Assembly (NCBI GenBank): GCA_027452165.1
Contig: DAIDGX010000024.1
Span: 230,590-294,589, forward strand
Length of the DNA stretch: 64,000 bases
DNA from: Vulcanimicrobiota bacterium
GTDB taxonomy: Bacteria > Vulcanimicrobiota > Vulcanimicrobiia > Vulcanimicrobiales > Vulcanimicrobiaceae
Reading direction: 5' to 3'
Positions within the stretch are counted from its first letter, which is position 1; every line of letters begins with the position of its first letter. The notes beneath the pieces were generated by a model, which worked only from the letters and a program-made list of their open reading frames with translations, did no database searches and was not told the origin of the DNA. This document shows positions 36,392 to 45,442 of this stretch, piece by piece. The translations under genes and the position numbers were made by a program.

Positions 36392-36933
36392 TCCGTGCGA
36401 CCTATGCGCTCGCCGCGCTGCTGATCTTGGCCGCCTGCAATCCCAAGGCGCCGGTGGCGCCGTCCGGATCGCCCGGGGCGCAGGCAACGCCGTCGTCGCC
36501 GCCCCTCTCGCTCACGATCACGGGCAAAGGTACCGCGCAGCAACCGGTGCGGATCGTGCAAACGCGCAAGGACAACCGCCGTCAATACGAACTGATCGCT
36601 CGCTCATACGAAAGCACCGGGGCCGTCGGAACGACGCGTGCCCGGTTCCAGCAGGTGCAGGTCTCGTTTTACGCCCTGGATGGGTCGAGCCTCATGGCCT
36701 CCGCGCCGAAAGCGATCATCGACCAGGCGGCGAACACCATCGAGCTGCGGGGTGGCGTGCGCGCGCACAGCTCCTCCGGCGCGACCCTTGCGTGCGACCA
36801 GCTGGTGTACAACCGTGCAACCGAGATGCTGCACGGCAGGGGCCACGTTGTGATTACCGATCCGGGCGGATTCTCGGGAACGGGCAGTAGTTTTGATTCG
36901 AATGTTTCACTGACGACGATGAGCATGCAATGA
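36388..36933 (+). CDS. lptC: LPS export periplasmic component LptC-like lipoprotein
   Basis: LptC receives LPS from LptBFG and passes it to LptA across the periplasm. The 181-residue protein has a lipoprotein signal (TYALAALLILAAC), a Pro/Ser-rich linker, then an OstA/LptC-like beta-jellyroll: YELIARSYESTG, MASAPKAIIDQAANTIELRG, and LVYNRATEMLHGRGHVVITD. Proteobacterial LptC uses a transmembrane anchor, so a lipoprotein anchor is a variation. LptA shares the fold, but position directly before lptB-lptF (ATGA overlaps at both ends) supports LptC. No separate lptA is visible in the window. Confidence 0.82.
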   Translation: MIRATYALAALLILAACNPKAPVAPSGSPGAQATPSSPPLSLTITGKGTAQQPVRIVQTRKDNRRQYELIARSYESTGAVGTTRARFQQVQVSFYALDGSSLMASAPKAIIDQAANTIELRGGVRAHSSSGATLACDQLVYNRATEMLHGRGHVVITDPGGFSGTGSSFDSNVSLTTMSMQ

Positions 36934-37682
36934 GCACAATCACGACCGAGCGCACGATCAAGATTCGCGGGCTCGTCAAGAGCTACGGAGAGCGAACCGT
37001 CGTCAACGGCGTGAGCGCCGAGGTCCACCAAGGCGAGGTCGTGGGGCTCCTGGGCCCAAACGGCGCGGGCAAGACGACCACGTTCTACATGGTGGTCGGT
37101 CTCGTGAAGCCCGATAGCGGTAACGTGGTCCTCGAAGGCCCCGGTGGAGAGATCGATCTTGCGACCCGGCCGATGTTCGAGCGCGCGCGCAACGGCATCG
37201 GTTACCTGGCGCAAGAAAATTCGATCTTCCGCAAGCTTTCCGTGGGCGATAACATTCGCTTGATCTGGGAGCAAAACGGCGTCCCGCGCGCCGAGCAAGA
37301 GCGTCGCCTTCCCGTTCTGCTCGAGGAGTTCGGCTTGCGCGCCTTTATCGATGCGCGTGGCGACTCGCTCTCGGGCGGCGAGCGCCGGCGCGTCGAGATT
37401 GCGCGCGCGATCGCAACCGAGCCCGCCTTTCTGCTGCTCGATGAGCCGTTCACCGGCATCGATCCGATCGCGGTTGCCGACATCCAAGCGATGATTCGCC
37501 AACTGCGCGATCGCGGACTCGGCATCTTGATTACCGATCACCAAGTGCGCGAGACGCTCGCGATCGTCGATCGCGCCTACATCATGAACAACGGCCGTAT
37601 CGAGGTTTCCGGAAGCGCGCAAGAGGTGCTGGATTCGCCCATCGCGCGCACGTTTTACCTCGGCGAGGGATTCCGGCTCTAG
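36930..37682 (+). CDS. lptB: LPS export ABC transporter ATP-binding protein LptB
   Basis: LptB powers extraction of LPS from the inner membrane. The 250-residue ATPase has Walker A GPNGAGKTTTFYMVVGL, Q-loop YLAQENSIFRKLSVGDNI, signature LSGGERRRVEIARAI, Walker B FLLLDEPFTGIDPIAV and switch ITDHQVRETLAIVDRAYI. The PNGAGKTTTFYMVVG and EIARAL-like blocks are typical of LptB rather than generic ABC proteins. Overlaps its neighbours by ATGA upstream and one base downstream. Confidence 0.96.
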   Translation: MSTITTERTIKIRGLVKSYGERTVVNGVSAEVHQGEVVGLLGPNGAGKTTTFYMVVGLVKPDSGNVVLEGPGGEIDLATRPMFERARNGIGYLAQENSIFRKLSVGDNIRLIWEQNGVPRAEQERRLPVLLEEFGLRAFIDARGDSLSGGERRRVEIARAIATEPAFLLLDEPFTGIDPIAVADIQAMIRQLRDRGLGILITDHQVRETLAIVDRAYIMNNGRIEVSGSAQEVLDSPIARTFYLGEGFRL

Positions 37683-38815
37683 TGACGCTCAGACAATGGG
37701 CGCGCTGCTACCTGAGGCTCGAGATTCTCGACCGGTACATGCTGACGGAACTTGCCGGTCCGTTCGGCTTCGGCCTCGCGGCGTTTACGTTGATCTTCGC
37801 GGCGACCTCGCTGCTCAACCTCGGACGCCTGGTCTCAACCGAGCATGTGCCGCTTTGGACCGCAATCGAGATCTTCTTCTGGCAATTGCCGGCCGAGATG
37901 GGCCTCGTGCTGCCGATGGCGCTCCTGCTCGGTACCTTGCTTGCCATTCAGCGGCTCTCCGGCGAGAGCGAAATCACCGCGATGAAGGCGGGCGGCATCG
38001 GCTTCATGCGCATCACGGCGCCGCTCCTGGCCGCGGGTTTTGTGATGTCGCTCGTGACGTTCGTGGTGCAGGAGTACGTGGCGCCCTTCGCCGCCGATCA
38101 GATTACGCAGATTCAAGACACCGTAATCACGCACATGAGCGCGTTCAATCGCGATCTCACCGTCTCGGCGCCGCTTCCGGGCGGCGGGCGTCAGGTGACG
38201 TTTGCAACGGCCTATGAGGCGCACTCGCAAGCGCTCTTGCACGTGACGCTGATTCAGTATGACAAGAGCAACAACGCGCAACAGATCATCTTTGCGGACC
38301 GCGCCGATTTTGCCGCCGCCGAATGGACGCTAGAGAACGCAAGCATCTATCGTTTCAACTCCGATGGCACGGTGATCGCCGAGCCGCACGTCGCAACGCA
38401 GCAGATCGCGTTAGGCGAAGATCCGAGCGACATCGTGCGTCGCCTCAAACACAACGATCCCGAAAATATGAGCCGTGCCGAGATTCGCCAGATCGTGGCG
38501 ACCGGCCAGCTCACCTCGACCGAGTACGACAAGTACGTTACGACGTATCAAGAGAAGCTCGCGCAACCTTTCGCGTGCTTCGTGTTCGTGCTGATCGCGA
38601 TTCCGTTCGGCATGCGCGCGGCGCGTAGCGGCGGCGGCACCGGCGTGGGCTTTGGCCTAGCGGTGCTGATCGTGTTCGTGTACTACATCGTGCTCACGTT
38701 CTTCTCGTACATATCCGAGGCATTCGTCATCCTTGCCCCAATTTGGGCATGGACGCCGAACTTCGTATTCACCATTTTCGGACTCGTGCGGCTACGCCGT
38801 GCGGCGGCGGTGTAA
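37682..38815 (+). CDS. lptF: LptF/LptG-family LPS export permease (YjgP/YjgQ)
   Basis: A 377-residue permease with the family start RYMLTELAGPFGFGLAAFTL, three N-terminal membrane helices, the ESEITAMKAGGIGFMRITAP coupling-helix motif that contacts LptB, a periplasmic beta domain (about residues 130-270) and three C-terminal helices. Only one such gene is present here, whereas Proteobacteria have both LptF and LptG, so it may act as a homodimer or have a partner elsewhere. GTG start 37682 overlaps the lptB stop by one base. Confidence 0.92.
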   Translation: MTLRQWARCYLRLEILDRYMLTELAGPFGFGLAAFTLIFAATSLLNLGRLVSTEHVPLWTAIEIFFWQLPAEMGLVLPMALLLGTLLAIQRLSGESEITAMKAGGIGFMRITAPLLAAGFVMSLVTFVVQEYVAPFAADQITQIQDTVITHMSAFNRDLTVSAPLPGGGRQVTFATAYEAHSQALLHVTLIQYDKSNNAQQIIFADRADFAAAEWTLENASIYRFNSDGTVIAEPHVATQQIALGEDPSDIVRRLKHNDPENMSRAEIRQIVATGQLTSTEYDKYVTTYQEKLAQPFACFVFVLIAIPFGMRAARSGGGTGVGFGLAVLIVFVYYIVLTFFSYISEAFVILAPIWAWTPNFVFTIFGLVRLRRAAAV

Positions 38816-38818
38816 TGC

Positions 38819-39763
38819 ATGTGGGTTGATATCATCCGCGGGAGCGGCACGATTCTCATCATCATGGTGGTCGCGGGCGCAATCGCCTACGTCGGGGATC
38901 GCGTGGGGCATCAAGTCGGGCGCAAGCGGCTCACGCTCTTTGGCATCCGTCCGCGCTACACATCGACGATCGTTGCCATCGGCACCGGTATGCTGATCGC
39001 ATTCTCGGTGACGCTCGTGGCGATTCTTGCCTCGCAACAGGTGAAGACCGCGTTCTTCAAGTTGAACGCTCTGAACTCCGAGATCGCGCAATTGCAGAGT
39101 CGCGAGCACGACCTCGAGAGTAAGGTGACCACGGGGCAACTGGTGGTGCGCGTGAACTCGTTGATGGTGCCGTTCTACGGCGTGATCCCGAAGAGCGAGC
39201 CCGTCGATAAGCGCATGCAGGTCGTCAAAACGTTCTACGACGACGCGGTGACCTACATCAACTCGACCTACACGCGTCAGGGGTTGAAAAGATACGTCTC
39301 CGACCCCAGCATTGAGAAGAAGCTCAAAGAAAATTTCACGTCGCCGGCGATGACGCTCGCGTTGATGCAGAGCGATCTCTTGCTCGTGGCGACCGCCGAC
39401 CAAAACCTCTATCGCAACGATCCGATCCACTTCGAGCTCAACGTGATCCAAGACATGCGCCGCTTCGCGAAGGGCGGCGTGATCGCATCGCTCGTGATTC
39501 CGGCGGGCTCGAGCGCGAACGTGAACCTGGCGGTGAACGAGTTGCAGAACATCGTTGCGAACATCGCGTTCAACGACTGGAAACTCCCGTCGTTCCTTGC
39601 CAACAACGTACAGGTGGCGTCGGTCTATCCCGATGCCGCAACGATGACCTCGATGCTGGCGAAGGGGACGGGCAAATTCGTGATGACCGCGTATGCGGAA
39701 AAAGACATCTATCCGCACACCGGCGGCGTGCCGATCGTCGTGACGATGACGCAGGACAAGTGA
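38819..39763 (+). CDS. DUF3084-type membrane protein with coiled coil, 314 aa
   Basis: The N-terminus has two membrane helices (TILIIMVVAGAIAYVGD; IVAIGTGMLIAFSVTLVAI) around the DUF3084 hallmark GDRVGHQVGRKRLTLFGIRP. A coiled coil follows (KLNALNSEIAQLQSREHDLE), then a soluble domain. DUF3084 proteins are common in cyanobacteria and some Terrabacteria and have no settled function. The gene starts three bases after the Lpt permease and overlaps the next gene by GTGA, so a role in envelope assembly is a reasonable inference. Confidence 0.85.
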   Translation: MWVDIIRGSGTILIIMVVAGAIAYVGDRVGHQVGRKRLTLFGIRPRYTSTIVAIGTGMLIAFSVTLVAILASQQVKTAFFKLNALNSEIAQLQSREHDLESKVTTGQLVVRVNSLMVPFYGVIPKSEPVDKRMQVVKTFYDDAVTYINSTYTRQGLKRYVSDPSIEKKLKENFTSPAMTLALMQSDLLLVATADQNLYRNDPIHFELNVIQDMRRFAKGGVIASLVIPAGSSANVNLAVNELQNIVANIAFNDWKLPSFLANNVQVASVYPDAATMTSMLAKGTGKFVMTAYAEKDIYPHTGGVPIVVTMTQDK

Positions 39764-40179
39764 CGCACGCGGTGCTCGGCATCGACCCCGGCACCCGCAA
39801 AGCCGGGTACGCGGTGGTGCTTCCCGACGGCAGCGTGGTGGCACGAGGTATCACCGAACTCGAAGGCCTCGCCGGGTGCGTCCAAACGCTCGCGCGCGAC
39901 CATGCGCTGCGTGCGATCGCGATGGGGGCAGGTACCAACGCGGCCGGTATCACCGCGCTGCTGGCCCCGCTCGGCCTGCCCGTGGTGGCCGTGGACGAGC
40001 GCGAAACGACGCTCCGGGCCCGCGGGCTCTACTTTGCCGACCATCCGCCGCGCGGGTGGCGTCGGCTCGTGCCGCTCGGCATGCAGTTGCCGCCCCGCCC
40101 CATCGACGACTACGCCGCGGTGCTGATCGCCCGCCGCTTTTTTGCCGACGAGGGCAACGGCGCCGCGCCGCGTAACTGA
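39760..40179 (+). CDS. RuvC/YqgF-like RNase H-fold protein, 139 aa
   Basis: The product begins AVLGIDPGTRKAGYAVVLPD, the first-strand DPGTxxxGYAV motif of the RuvC/YqgF superfamily, with further acids at VVAVDERETTLRARGLY and a late DDYAAVLIARRFF, which corresponds to the D-x-A-A-xx-L motif of YqgF-type nucleases. It is shorter than RuvC and lacks its typical middle region, so it is probably a YqgF-like pre-rRNA nuclease relative or a phylum-specific member. It ends the long plus-strand run. Confidence 0.75.
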   Translation: MTHAVLGIDPGTRKAGYAVVLPDGSVVARGITELEGLAGCVQTLARDHALRAIAMGAGTNAAGITALLAPLGLPVVAVDERETTLRARGLYFADHPPRGWRRLVPLGMQLPPRPIDDYAAVLIARRFFADEGNGAAPRN

Positions 40180-40252
40180 AACGTCCGCCCGATTTTGACG
40201 ATAGTACAAGTCTCCGGCAGAGATGGGTGGGGAGCCGGATGACGGAGGGGAC

Positions 40253-41401
40253 ATGCGTCGCTCGCAGAGCATGCTCGCGATCGGAGCACTGGCGGCAGTG
40301 CTCTGGCCGGCTGCTGCGTTTGCGGCGTTCCCGGTGCCCGATGCGGCGATCACCCCACAGGCCTTCGGCCGAGCGATCTTCGCACGGCTCTTCGGTGAAA
40401 CCGGCGACCGATTGGCCGCGCGCTACGCGGCGGTGGGAGAAGAGTTGGCCGAATCGCCGCTGCGCGACCACGTTCTCGTGGTGCCTTCGCCCGCACCCGC
40501 GCTGATCGCACGCGAACCCGTCGTCTCGCTCGCGGCGCTCGCCGCTCGCTACGACGATGCGCCGCTGCTTGCGTCGGCTGCGGTGATCTCGCCGCGCGTG
40601 TCGATCGCAACCCCCGGCGCGCCGCCGGCGCCGGTCGCGCTCTATCAGGGCGTCGCTCCCGCTCCCGCCCCGGCGCCTTCGTTACGCCGGTTCGATCTGA
40701 CGACCGGCTCGTCGTACACGGCGCAAGCGCCGTCGGATTTGGTGTCGTTCTCTCCGGTCATGATCCCGTCGCTCTCGTTCGATGCCGGCGCGAGCGGGCC
40801 GGATGCAACCGCAACGCTCGCACAGACGCAAGCCGACGTGGCGGTGCCGATGCGGGTTGGACGCGTACGCTTTGAAACACACGCGGAGGCCGCGCAGGCG
40901 CAATCGTCGCAGCTTGCGCTCGCCGATCGCGCCGTCGGCGCGGGCGCCACGTTCGACGTGCGTGCGGGCGCGCGCAATCTCGGCGTCGATCTTTCGAGCC
41001 GCTACGAGCATCTGACGCTGCAAACACCGCAGTTCAACGGTGCGAGCTTCGATCAGAACACGCAGATCGGCATCGCCGGAACGAACGTGCCGGTCTTCGT
41101 GCCGGCCTACGCGGACATCAGCAAACAGACCTTATCGGCGGGCGTTGCGGTGCCGATCACGCGGCGTCTCACCGCGAGCGTGCAATACGATTCACAACAT
41201 TTGCTCGGTGGCTACGGCTCGCCCGGTTTGAACAATCTCGACGCGCACAATGACGTCTATGGCGCAAGCGTCGTCTTTACGCTGCCAAAGAGTTCGAGCC
41301 AGCTCGCGCTGACCGCGAAGCAGTACCGCTACCAAGACAACCTCTCGCCTTCGACGTACACGCAGACCAGCGCGAACGTCGATTTCACCGTCAAGTTCTA
41401 G
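40253..41401 (+). CDS. exported beta-strand-rich protein, probable outer-membrane barrel, 382 aa
   Basis: The ATG at 40253 follows an excellent GGAGGGG ribosome-binding site and gives a standard signal peptide (SMLAIGALAAVLWPAAAFAA). The first third is Ala/Pro-rich. The last 190 residues alternate polar and hydrophobic residues in amphipathic strands (LGVDLSSRYEHLTLQTPQF, RRLTASVQYDSQHLLGGYG) and end in VDFTVKF, an aromatic C-terminal residue typical of BamA substrates. No specific family recognised. Confidence 0.75.
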   Translation: MRRSQSMLAIGALAAVLWPAAAFAAFPVPDAAITPQAFGRAIFARLFGETGDRLAARYAAVGEELAESPLRDHVLVVPSPAPALIAREPVVSLAALAARYDDAPLLASAAVISPRVSIATPGAPPAPVALYQGVAPAPAPAPSLRRFDLTTGSSYTAQAPSDLVSFSPVMIPSLSFDAGASGPDATATLAQTQADVAVPMRVGRVRFETHAEAAQAQSSQLALADRAVGAGATFDVRAGARNLGVDLSSRYEHLTLQTPQFNGASFDQNTQIGIAGTNVPVFVPAYADISKQTLSAGVAVPITRRLTASVQYDSQHLLGGYGSPGLNNLDAHNDVYGASVVFTLPKSSSQLALTAKQYRYQDNLSPSTYTQTSANVDFTVKF

Positions 41402-41411
41402 CGCCGATCGC

Positions 41412-42245
41412 GTGAACGCCGTGCAGCGCCTTCCAGTCTGGATCGCCGCCGTGGTCGCCGTGTGCGCACTTGCGGCGCTGGGTACAATCCAAATTGCCTC
41501 CGACGCACTCTTTGCCGGCGCGGCGGCGCCGGGAACACTGCCGAAGCATATCCCGATGCCCTTCGGCCTGAGCGTTTACCGGTTCCTCGACCGCATTGCG
41601 CCGGCCGAGTACGTGGAGGACACGCTCGGCAACGCCGCGCTTGCGCGTGGCGATATCGCGGCCGCGCAACGCCATGCCGTGCGTATGCCGCCGAATGCGC
41701 GTCGCAACGACCTGCTCGGACGCATCGCGCTTGCCCGCGGCCAAACCCTGCTCGCGCAAGAGTACTTCTTCGTGGCTCCCGACGTGGAGGCGATGCAGCA
41801 CCAAATCTCTCTGCTTCTGCGGAGCGATCCGCGCAGCGGATACGCGCTCGAAAAGCGCTTCGTTGCTCGTTTGCAGAGCTTGGGCACGCACCCTGATGCC
41901 GTCGCCGACGGGTACTGGAGGGAGGGCGTGCTTGCGGCAAGTCTCCACGAGAGCAGGACGTCGTTGCGCGCGTATCAACGCGCGGTGCGTCTGGCACCGC
42001 TGAACATGACGTACATCCTCGCGGCGGCCAATCAAGCCTATGTGATGCACGACGACGCCGTTGCCGAGCCGCTCTACCGGCAAGGCTTGAGCGTGAACCC
42101 GCGGAGCGCCGACGTGGTCGCCGGTCTGGGGATTATGGCGCTGCACCGCGGCGACCGGGCCGCGGCACTGCGGTACGCGGCGCGCGCGCGTGCGCTCGAC
42201 CCGCGCTCGGGCATGCTGCGCGATCTGATTGACGAGTTGCGATGA
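41412..42245 (+). CDS. TPR-repeat protein with N-terminal membrane anchor, 277 aa
   Basis: The N-terminus is a signal anchor (LPVWIAAVVAVCALAALGT). The rest is helical with tetratricopeptide-like repeats, clearest at residues 185-270 (SLRAYQRAVRLAPLNMTYIL, AVAEPLYRQGLSVNPRSADV, AAALRYAARARALDPRSGML). TPR proteins usually scaffold complexes. It overlaps the glycosyltransferase by ATGA, so a role in polysaccharide or envelope assembly is possible. Start is the GTG at 41412. Confidence 0.7.
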   Translation: MNAVQRLPVWIAAVVAVCALAALGTIQIASDALFAGAAAPGTLPKHIPMPFGLSVYRFLDRIAPAEYVEDTLGNAALARGDIAAAQRHAVRMPPNARRNDLLGRIALARGQTLLAQEYFFVAPDVEAMQHQISLLLRSDPRSGYALEKRFVARLQSLGTHPDAVADGYWREGVLAASLHESRTSLRAYQRAVRLAPLNMTYILAAANQAYVMHDDAVAEPLYRQGLSVNPRSADVVAGLGIMALHRGDRAAALRYAARARALDPRSGMLRDLIDELR

Positions 42246-43270
42246 GGATCGCAATCGACGCGCAGCTTGCGCAGGGCACGGCGACGGGCATCGGCGAGTA
42301 CGTGAGCGGCCTCGTGGCGGCGCTGCGGGCGCGCGGTCTCGAGATCGTAACGCTGGAGGAGCGCAAACTCGATCCGTGGCGTTTCGACCGGCGCGTGTTT
42401 TGGGATCAGGTACTGCTACCGCAGCGCGCGCGGCAATCGCATGCCGATTTGTTGCACTGTGCGTCGGGAACGATGCCGCTCTCGCTGCCGATGCCGGTGG
42501 TGGTGACGGTGCATGATGTCGCGTGGCTGCGCGTGCAGCAACACACGCGCCCGTACGCGCGATACTATTTCGGAAATTTTTCGATCGAACGCTACAAACA
42601 CGCGGCCGCGATCGCGGTGGATTCGGAGTTTTCACGGCGCGAGTTGCTCGATGTCGTGCCCGACCTCGATGCGTCGCGCGTGCGGGTGGTGTATCCGGGC
42701 GTCTCCGGCGACGTGTGCGCCATCGCGCGTGCGCGCGAGGGCAACGCAATTCTCGTAGTGGGCACCGTGGAGCGCCGCAAAAATCTAGAGGCGATCGTTC
42801 GCATGCTGCCATTTCTACCCGATGCGCGCTTGATCTCGGTTGGACCGTACACCCCATACCGCGACGAGTGCGAACATTTAGCGCAGGCGCTCGAGGTGTC
42901 CGATCGCGTGGAGTTCCGCGGGTACGTCTCGCGCGATGAGCTGCTCGGGCTCTATGCGTCGTGTGCGGTGGTCGCGATGCCGTCGCGCTACGAAGGTTTT
43001 GGGTACGGCGCGGCGCAGGCGCTGTGCGCGGGCGCACCGGTGGTCGTTTCGGATCAATCGTCGTTGCCCGAGGTGGTAGGCGACGACGGCACCGTGGTTG
43101 CGATCGAGAGCATGCAGGGATGGCTCGATGCGCTCGGCGCCGCCCTGCGCGGCGCATGCGACGCGCGCGCCGCAGAGGTACGCGAGCGCGCGATCGCGCG
43201 CTTTGCATGGAGCAAGAGCGCGGCCGATATGGCCGCCACGTACGACCTCGCACTCGCAGCACGCGTGTAA
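42242..43270 (+). CDS. glycosyltransferase family 4
   Basis: A 342-residue GT-B enzyme. N-terminal domain: MRIAIDAQLAQGTATGIGEY with the GIGEY acceptor loop. C-terminal donor domain: ILVVGTVERRKNLEAIVRML, VEFRGYVSRDELLGLYASC, and the E-x7-E nucleotide-sugar motif in MPSRYEGFGYGAAQALCAGA. This matches GT4 mannosyl- or other hexosyltransferases; the sugar cannot be predicted. It probably acts in LPS core or exopolysaccharide synthesis given neighbours. Confidence 0.85.
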   Translation: MRIAIDAQLAQGTATGIGEYVSGLVAALRARGLEIVTLEERKLDPWRFDRRVFWDQVLLPQRARQSHADLLHCASGTMPLSLPMPVVVTVHDVAWLRVQQHTRPYARYYFGNFSIERYKHAAAIAVDSEFSRRELLDVVPDLDASRVRVVYPGVSGDVCAIARAREGNAILVVGTVERRKNLEAIVRMLPFLPDARLISVGPYTPYRDECEHLAQALEVSDRVEFRGYVSRDELLGLYASCAVVAMPSRYEGFGYGAAQALCAGAPVVVSDQSSLPEVVGDDGTVVAIESMQGWLDALGAALRGACDARAAEVRERAIARFAWSKSAADMAATYDLALAARV

Positions 43271-43309
43271 CGCGTCCTCGGCGCGCGCAGGCGGGGCACT
43301 ACTCGTCGC

Positions 43310-45439
43310 GTGGAGCGCGAGCGCGGCTTCAGCCTGATCGAGGTGCTTGTTGCCGTGGCCATCACGGCGATGCTGCTGGCTGCGGGCGGCGTGTGGTTGC
43401 TCGGCATGCATCCGGGCGCGCTGCGTAACGCCGTCGACGACTTCGATACCGATCTCGATGCCGCGCGTGCACTTGCCGCGAGCAGCGGAAACGGGGCCAC
43501 GCTCGTATTCTTGCCGCGTGGCGCAGCCGCTGGATTCGAGCTTCGGGTGTACAGCGGGCGGCCCACGGCGGCGGGCGCCGTGCATGCAAGCACGGTCATG
43601 CGCGTGCAGAGCACCGTGAGCGTGCGCGAATCGACGCTCGGCGCGCCGCCGTTCGCGCTCTTCTTGAGCAGCTCGGGCGCGCCGAGCGGTGTGGCCGCAT
43701 ATCCGCAGATGGGCGCAAATGGCGCGGTGCAGTTTCCGCCGATCGCAACGCAGCCGCCATGTCCCGCAAGCGGTGCGTTTGTGCTGACGTTCGCAAACGC
43801 ACAACACGTAACGCAAACACGCACGTTGCTCTGCGATGTTGTGGTCGTCGCAAGCGCACAGCCGCAAGCAACCCCAACGCCAAACACACCGCGCCTCTCG
43901 CCTGCGCGTGCCGTAGCGCATTGGACGACCGATGCATACCCGTTGCAATTTACGGCGGCAGAGTACGGCTACACGCACTGGTTCGCATCGGACACGGGTG
44001 CGACGTGCGCGACGCTCGATTCCGACACGGGCGGCGCGCCCGCCGTCTTCGCATCGCCATGGCCGTATCGTAGCCCGCCGCCGAGCGAACCGGCCTTCCC
44101 GGCACCGCCCGATGCACCGTACACCTATCCCGATAGCAGCGTTCCCGACGATCCGCCCGCGCGCTTTGCGTTGCAACCCGTTGCCGGTAATGGCGGCATG
44201 TGCACGCTGCAGATCGCCGATGCGTACGGGCAAACCGCAAACGCACAGATTCAAGTGATGGGCGATCTCTCGGCGCGTCCGCGCTCGCTCACCTTCGCGT
44301 CGCCGCGTGCGCCCGCGCAGCGCGTGACGTTGAGCAAGACGTGGGATAACGAACCGATTGCGTACGCATATGGAGGGACGTGCGCGGCGATCGTTGCGGT
44401 CACTGCCGCCGGCGCGACGACGCCGGCGAGCCCGTCGGCAATGCCCGCAACCGCGAGCATCGTTGTATCGCCTGCGTCCGCAGGAAACTGCGAGATGGAG
44501 TTTAGCGATCAATACCACGAGCCGTGGGTGCGCATCCCCGTTACGGTGCAGAGCGGTGCGTTTAAGACCTGGCCTGCGCATCTCGTCTTGGGTGCAGGCG
44601 GCGCGCCGGTTGCGGCCGCAGCGTCGGGAGCCTATCTCGCCATGACCCCGCAAGCGCGCATCGCACAGATGCTCAATGCAATCATGGGTGGCGAAACAGC
44701 CCTTGCCGGAGGGTACACGGGTCCGTGTTACGCACTCGCTCAGAATACGAGCGGCGGCCCGGATACCACCGACCCGAACATCGCGTCGTATCTTACGAAG
44801 CTGAATATCCAGATCGACACGAGCGGCTGCGAACTCAACGCGACGGGCACTGCACCCTACGGTGAGTCATCGCCCGGCGTCGGCACGCCAACCAGCGTGA
44901 TGATCGCCTACGAACCCAGCGGGCAACCAGGGAGCTATAGGTACACGTTGCCGAATGGTGCGTGTATTGTGCCCGGCTCCTGGTATCCGAATCAAGGTTA
45001 TAACCAAGTGCAAGCCTTACTTTCCGCGACCGGTACAACAGCGGGTTCCTGCACGGTAGATTTCAGCGACGGCACCTCGACGCAAACGCCTGCACCGGAT
45101 GCGGGGCAAGTGGCAGTAAACGTGCAGCCGATTTGCGCCTCTGGAGAGATCCTCGCGGTTAACCAGTCATGCTATATTGCGCCGCCATCGCCACCGGCTG
45201 GCATGACCGGAGCGTGCGGAGGCACGATACCTGGTCCTTGGACACTCAGCGGCGCCCCGATCTTTAGCTCGTCTGGCGTTGCAAACATCAACCCAAGCTC
45301 CATGACGCTGGTAAGCGAATCGACAAGCACCTACTCCGTCACGCTGCACTGGTCGTGGCTCTACGGGACCTGGGACGCTTTCGCCCAGGCTTGTATCGCG
45401 CATGACTACAAATACAATCAGACCTTTTCGTTTAACTAA
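43310..45439 (+). CDS. very large pseudopilin-like protein (N-terminal methylation motif), 709 aa
   Basis: The start MERERGFSLIEVLVAVAITA is a textbook type IV pilin/pseudopilin class III signal: charged leader, prepilin peptidase site G-F with Glu at +5, then a hydrophobic helix (LVAVAITAMLLAAGGVWLL). Normal pseudopilins have 120-300 residues; this has 709. The remainder contains at least three similar units, each with Gly-x-Cys then a D-x-x/SD turn and a final V-x-V strand (GGMCTLQIADAYGQTANAQI; GNCEMEFSDQYHEPWVRIPV; GSCTVDFSDGTSTQ). These look like Ig-like adhesive repeats. No other pilus genes lie next to it. Confidence 0.8.
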   Translation: MERERGFSLIEVLVAVAITAMLLAAGGVWLLGMHPGALRNAVDDFDTDLDAARALAASSGNGATLVFLPRGAAAGFELRVYSGRPTAAGAVHASTVMRVQSTVSVRESTLGAPPFALFLSSSGAPSGVAAYPQMGANGAVQFPPIATQPPCPASGAFVLTFANAQHVTQTRTLLCDVVVVASAQPQATPTPNTPRLSPARAVAHWTTDAYPLQFTAAEYGYTHWFASDTGATCATLDSDTGGAPAVFASPWPYRSPPPSEPAFPAPPDAPYTYPDSSVPDDPPARFALQPVAGNGGMCTLQIADAYGQTANAQIQVMGDLSARPRSLTFASPRAPAQRVTLSKTWDNEPIAYAYGGTCAAIVAVTAAGATTPASPSAMPATASIVVSPASAGNCEMEFSDQYHEPWVRIPVTVQSGAFKTWPAHLVLGAGGAPVAAAASGAYLAMTPQARIAQMLNAIMGGETALAGGYTGPCYALAQNTSGGPDTTDPNIASYLTKLNIQIDTSGCELNATGTAPYGESSPGVGTPTSVMIAYEPSGQPGSYRYTLPNGACIVPGSWYPNQGYNQVQALLSATGTTAGSCTVDFSDGTSTQTPAPDAGQVAVNVQPICASGEILAVNQSCYIAPPSPPAGMTGACGGTIPGPWTLSGAPIFSSSGVANINPSSMTLVSESTSTYSVTLHWSWLYGTWDAFAQACIAHDYKYNQTFSFN

Positions 45440-45442
45440 TTA

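Noticed and set aside
41391..43262. A 623-codon minus-strand frame opposite the TPR and glycosyltransferase genes
   Set aside because: Arg/Ala/Pro-rich antisense shadow; the plus-strand proteins have recognisable folds and coupled starts.
42878..44653. A 591-codon minus-strand frame opposite the pseudopilin-like gene
   Set aside because: Antisense shadow with biased composition; the plus strand has a textbook prepilin signal.
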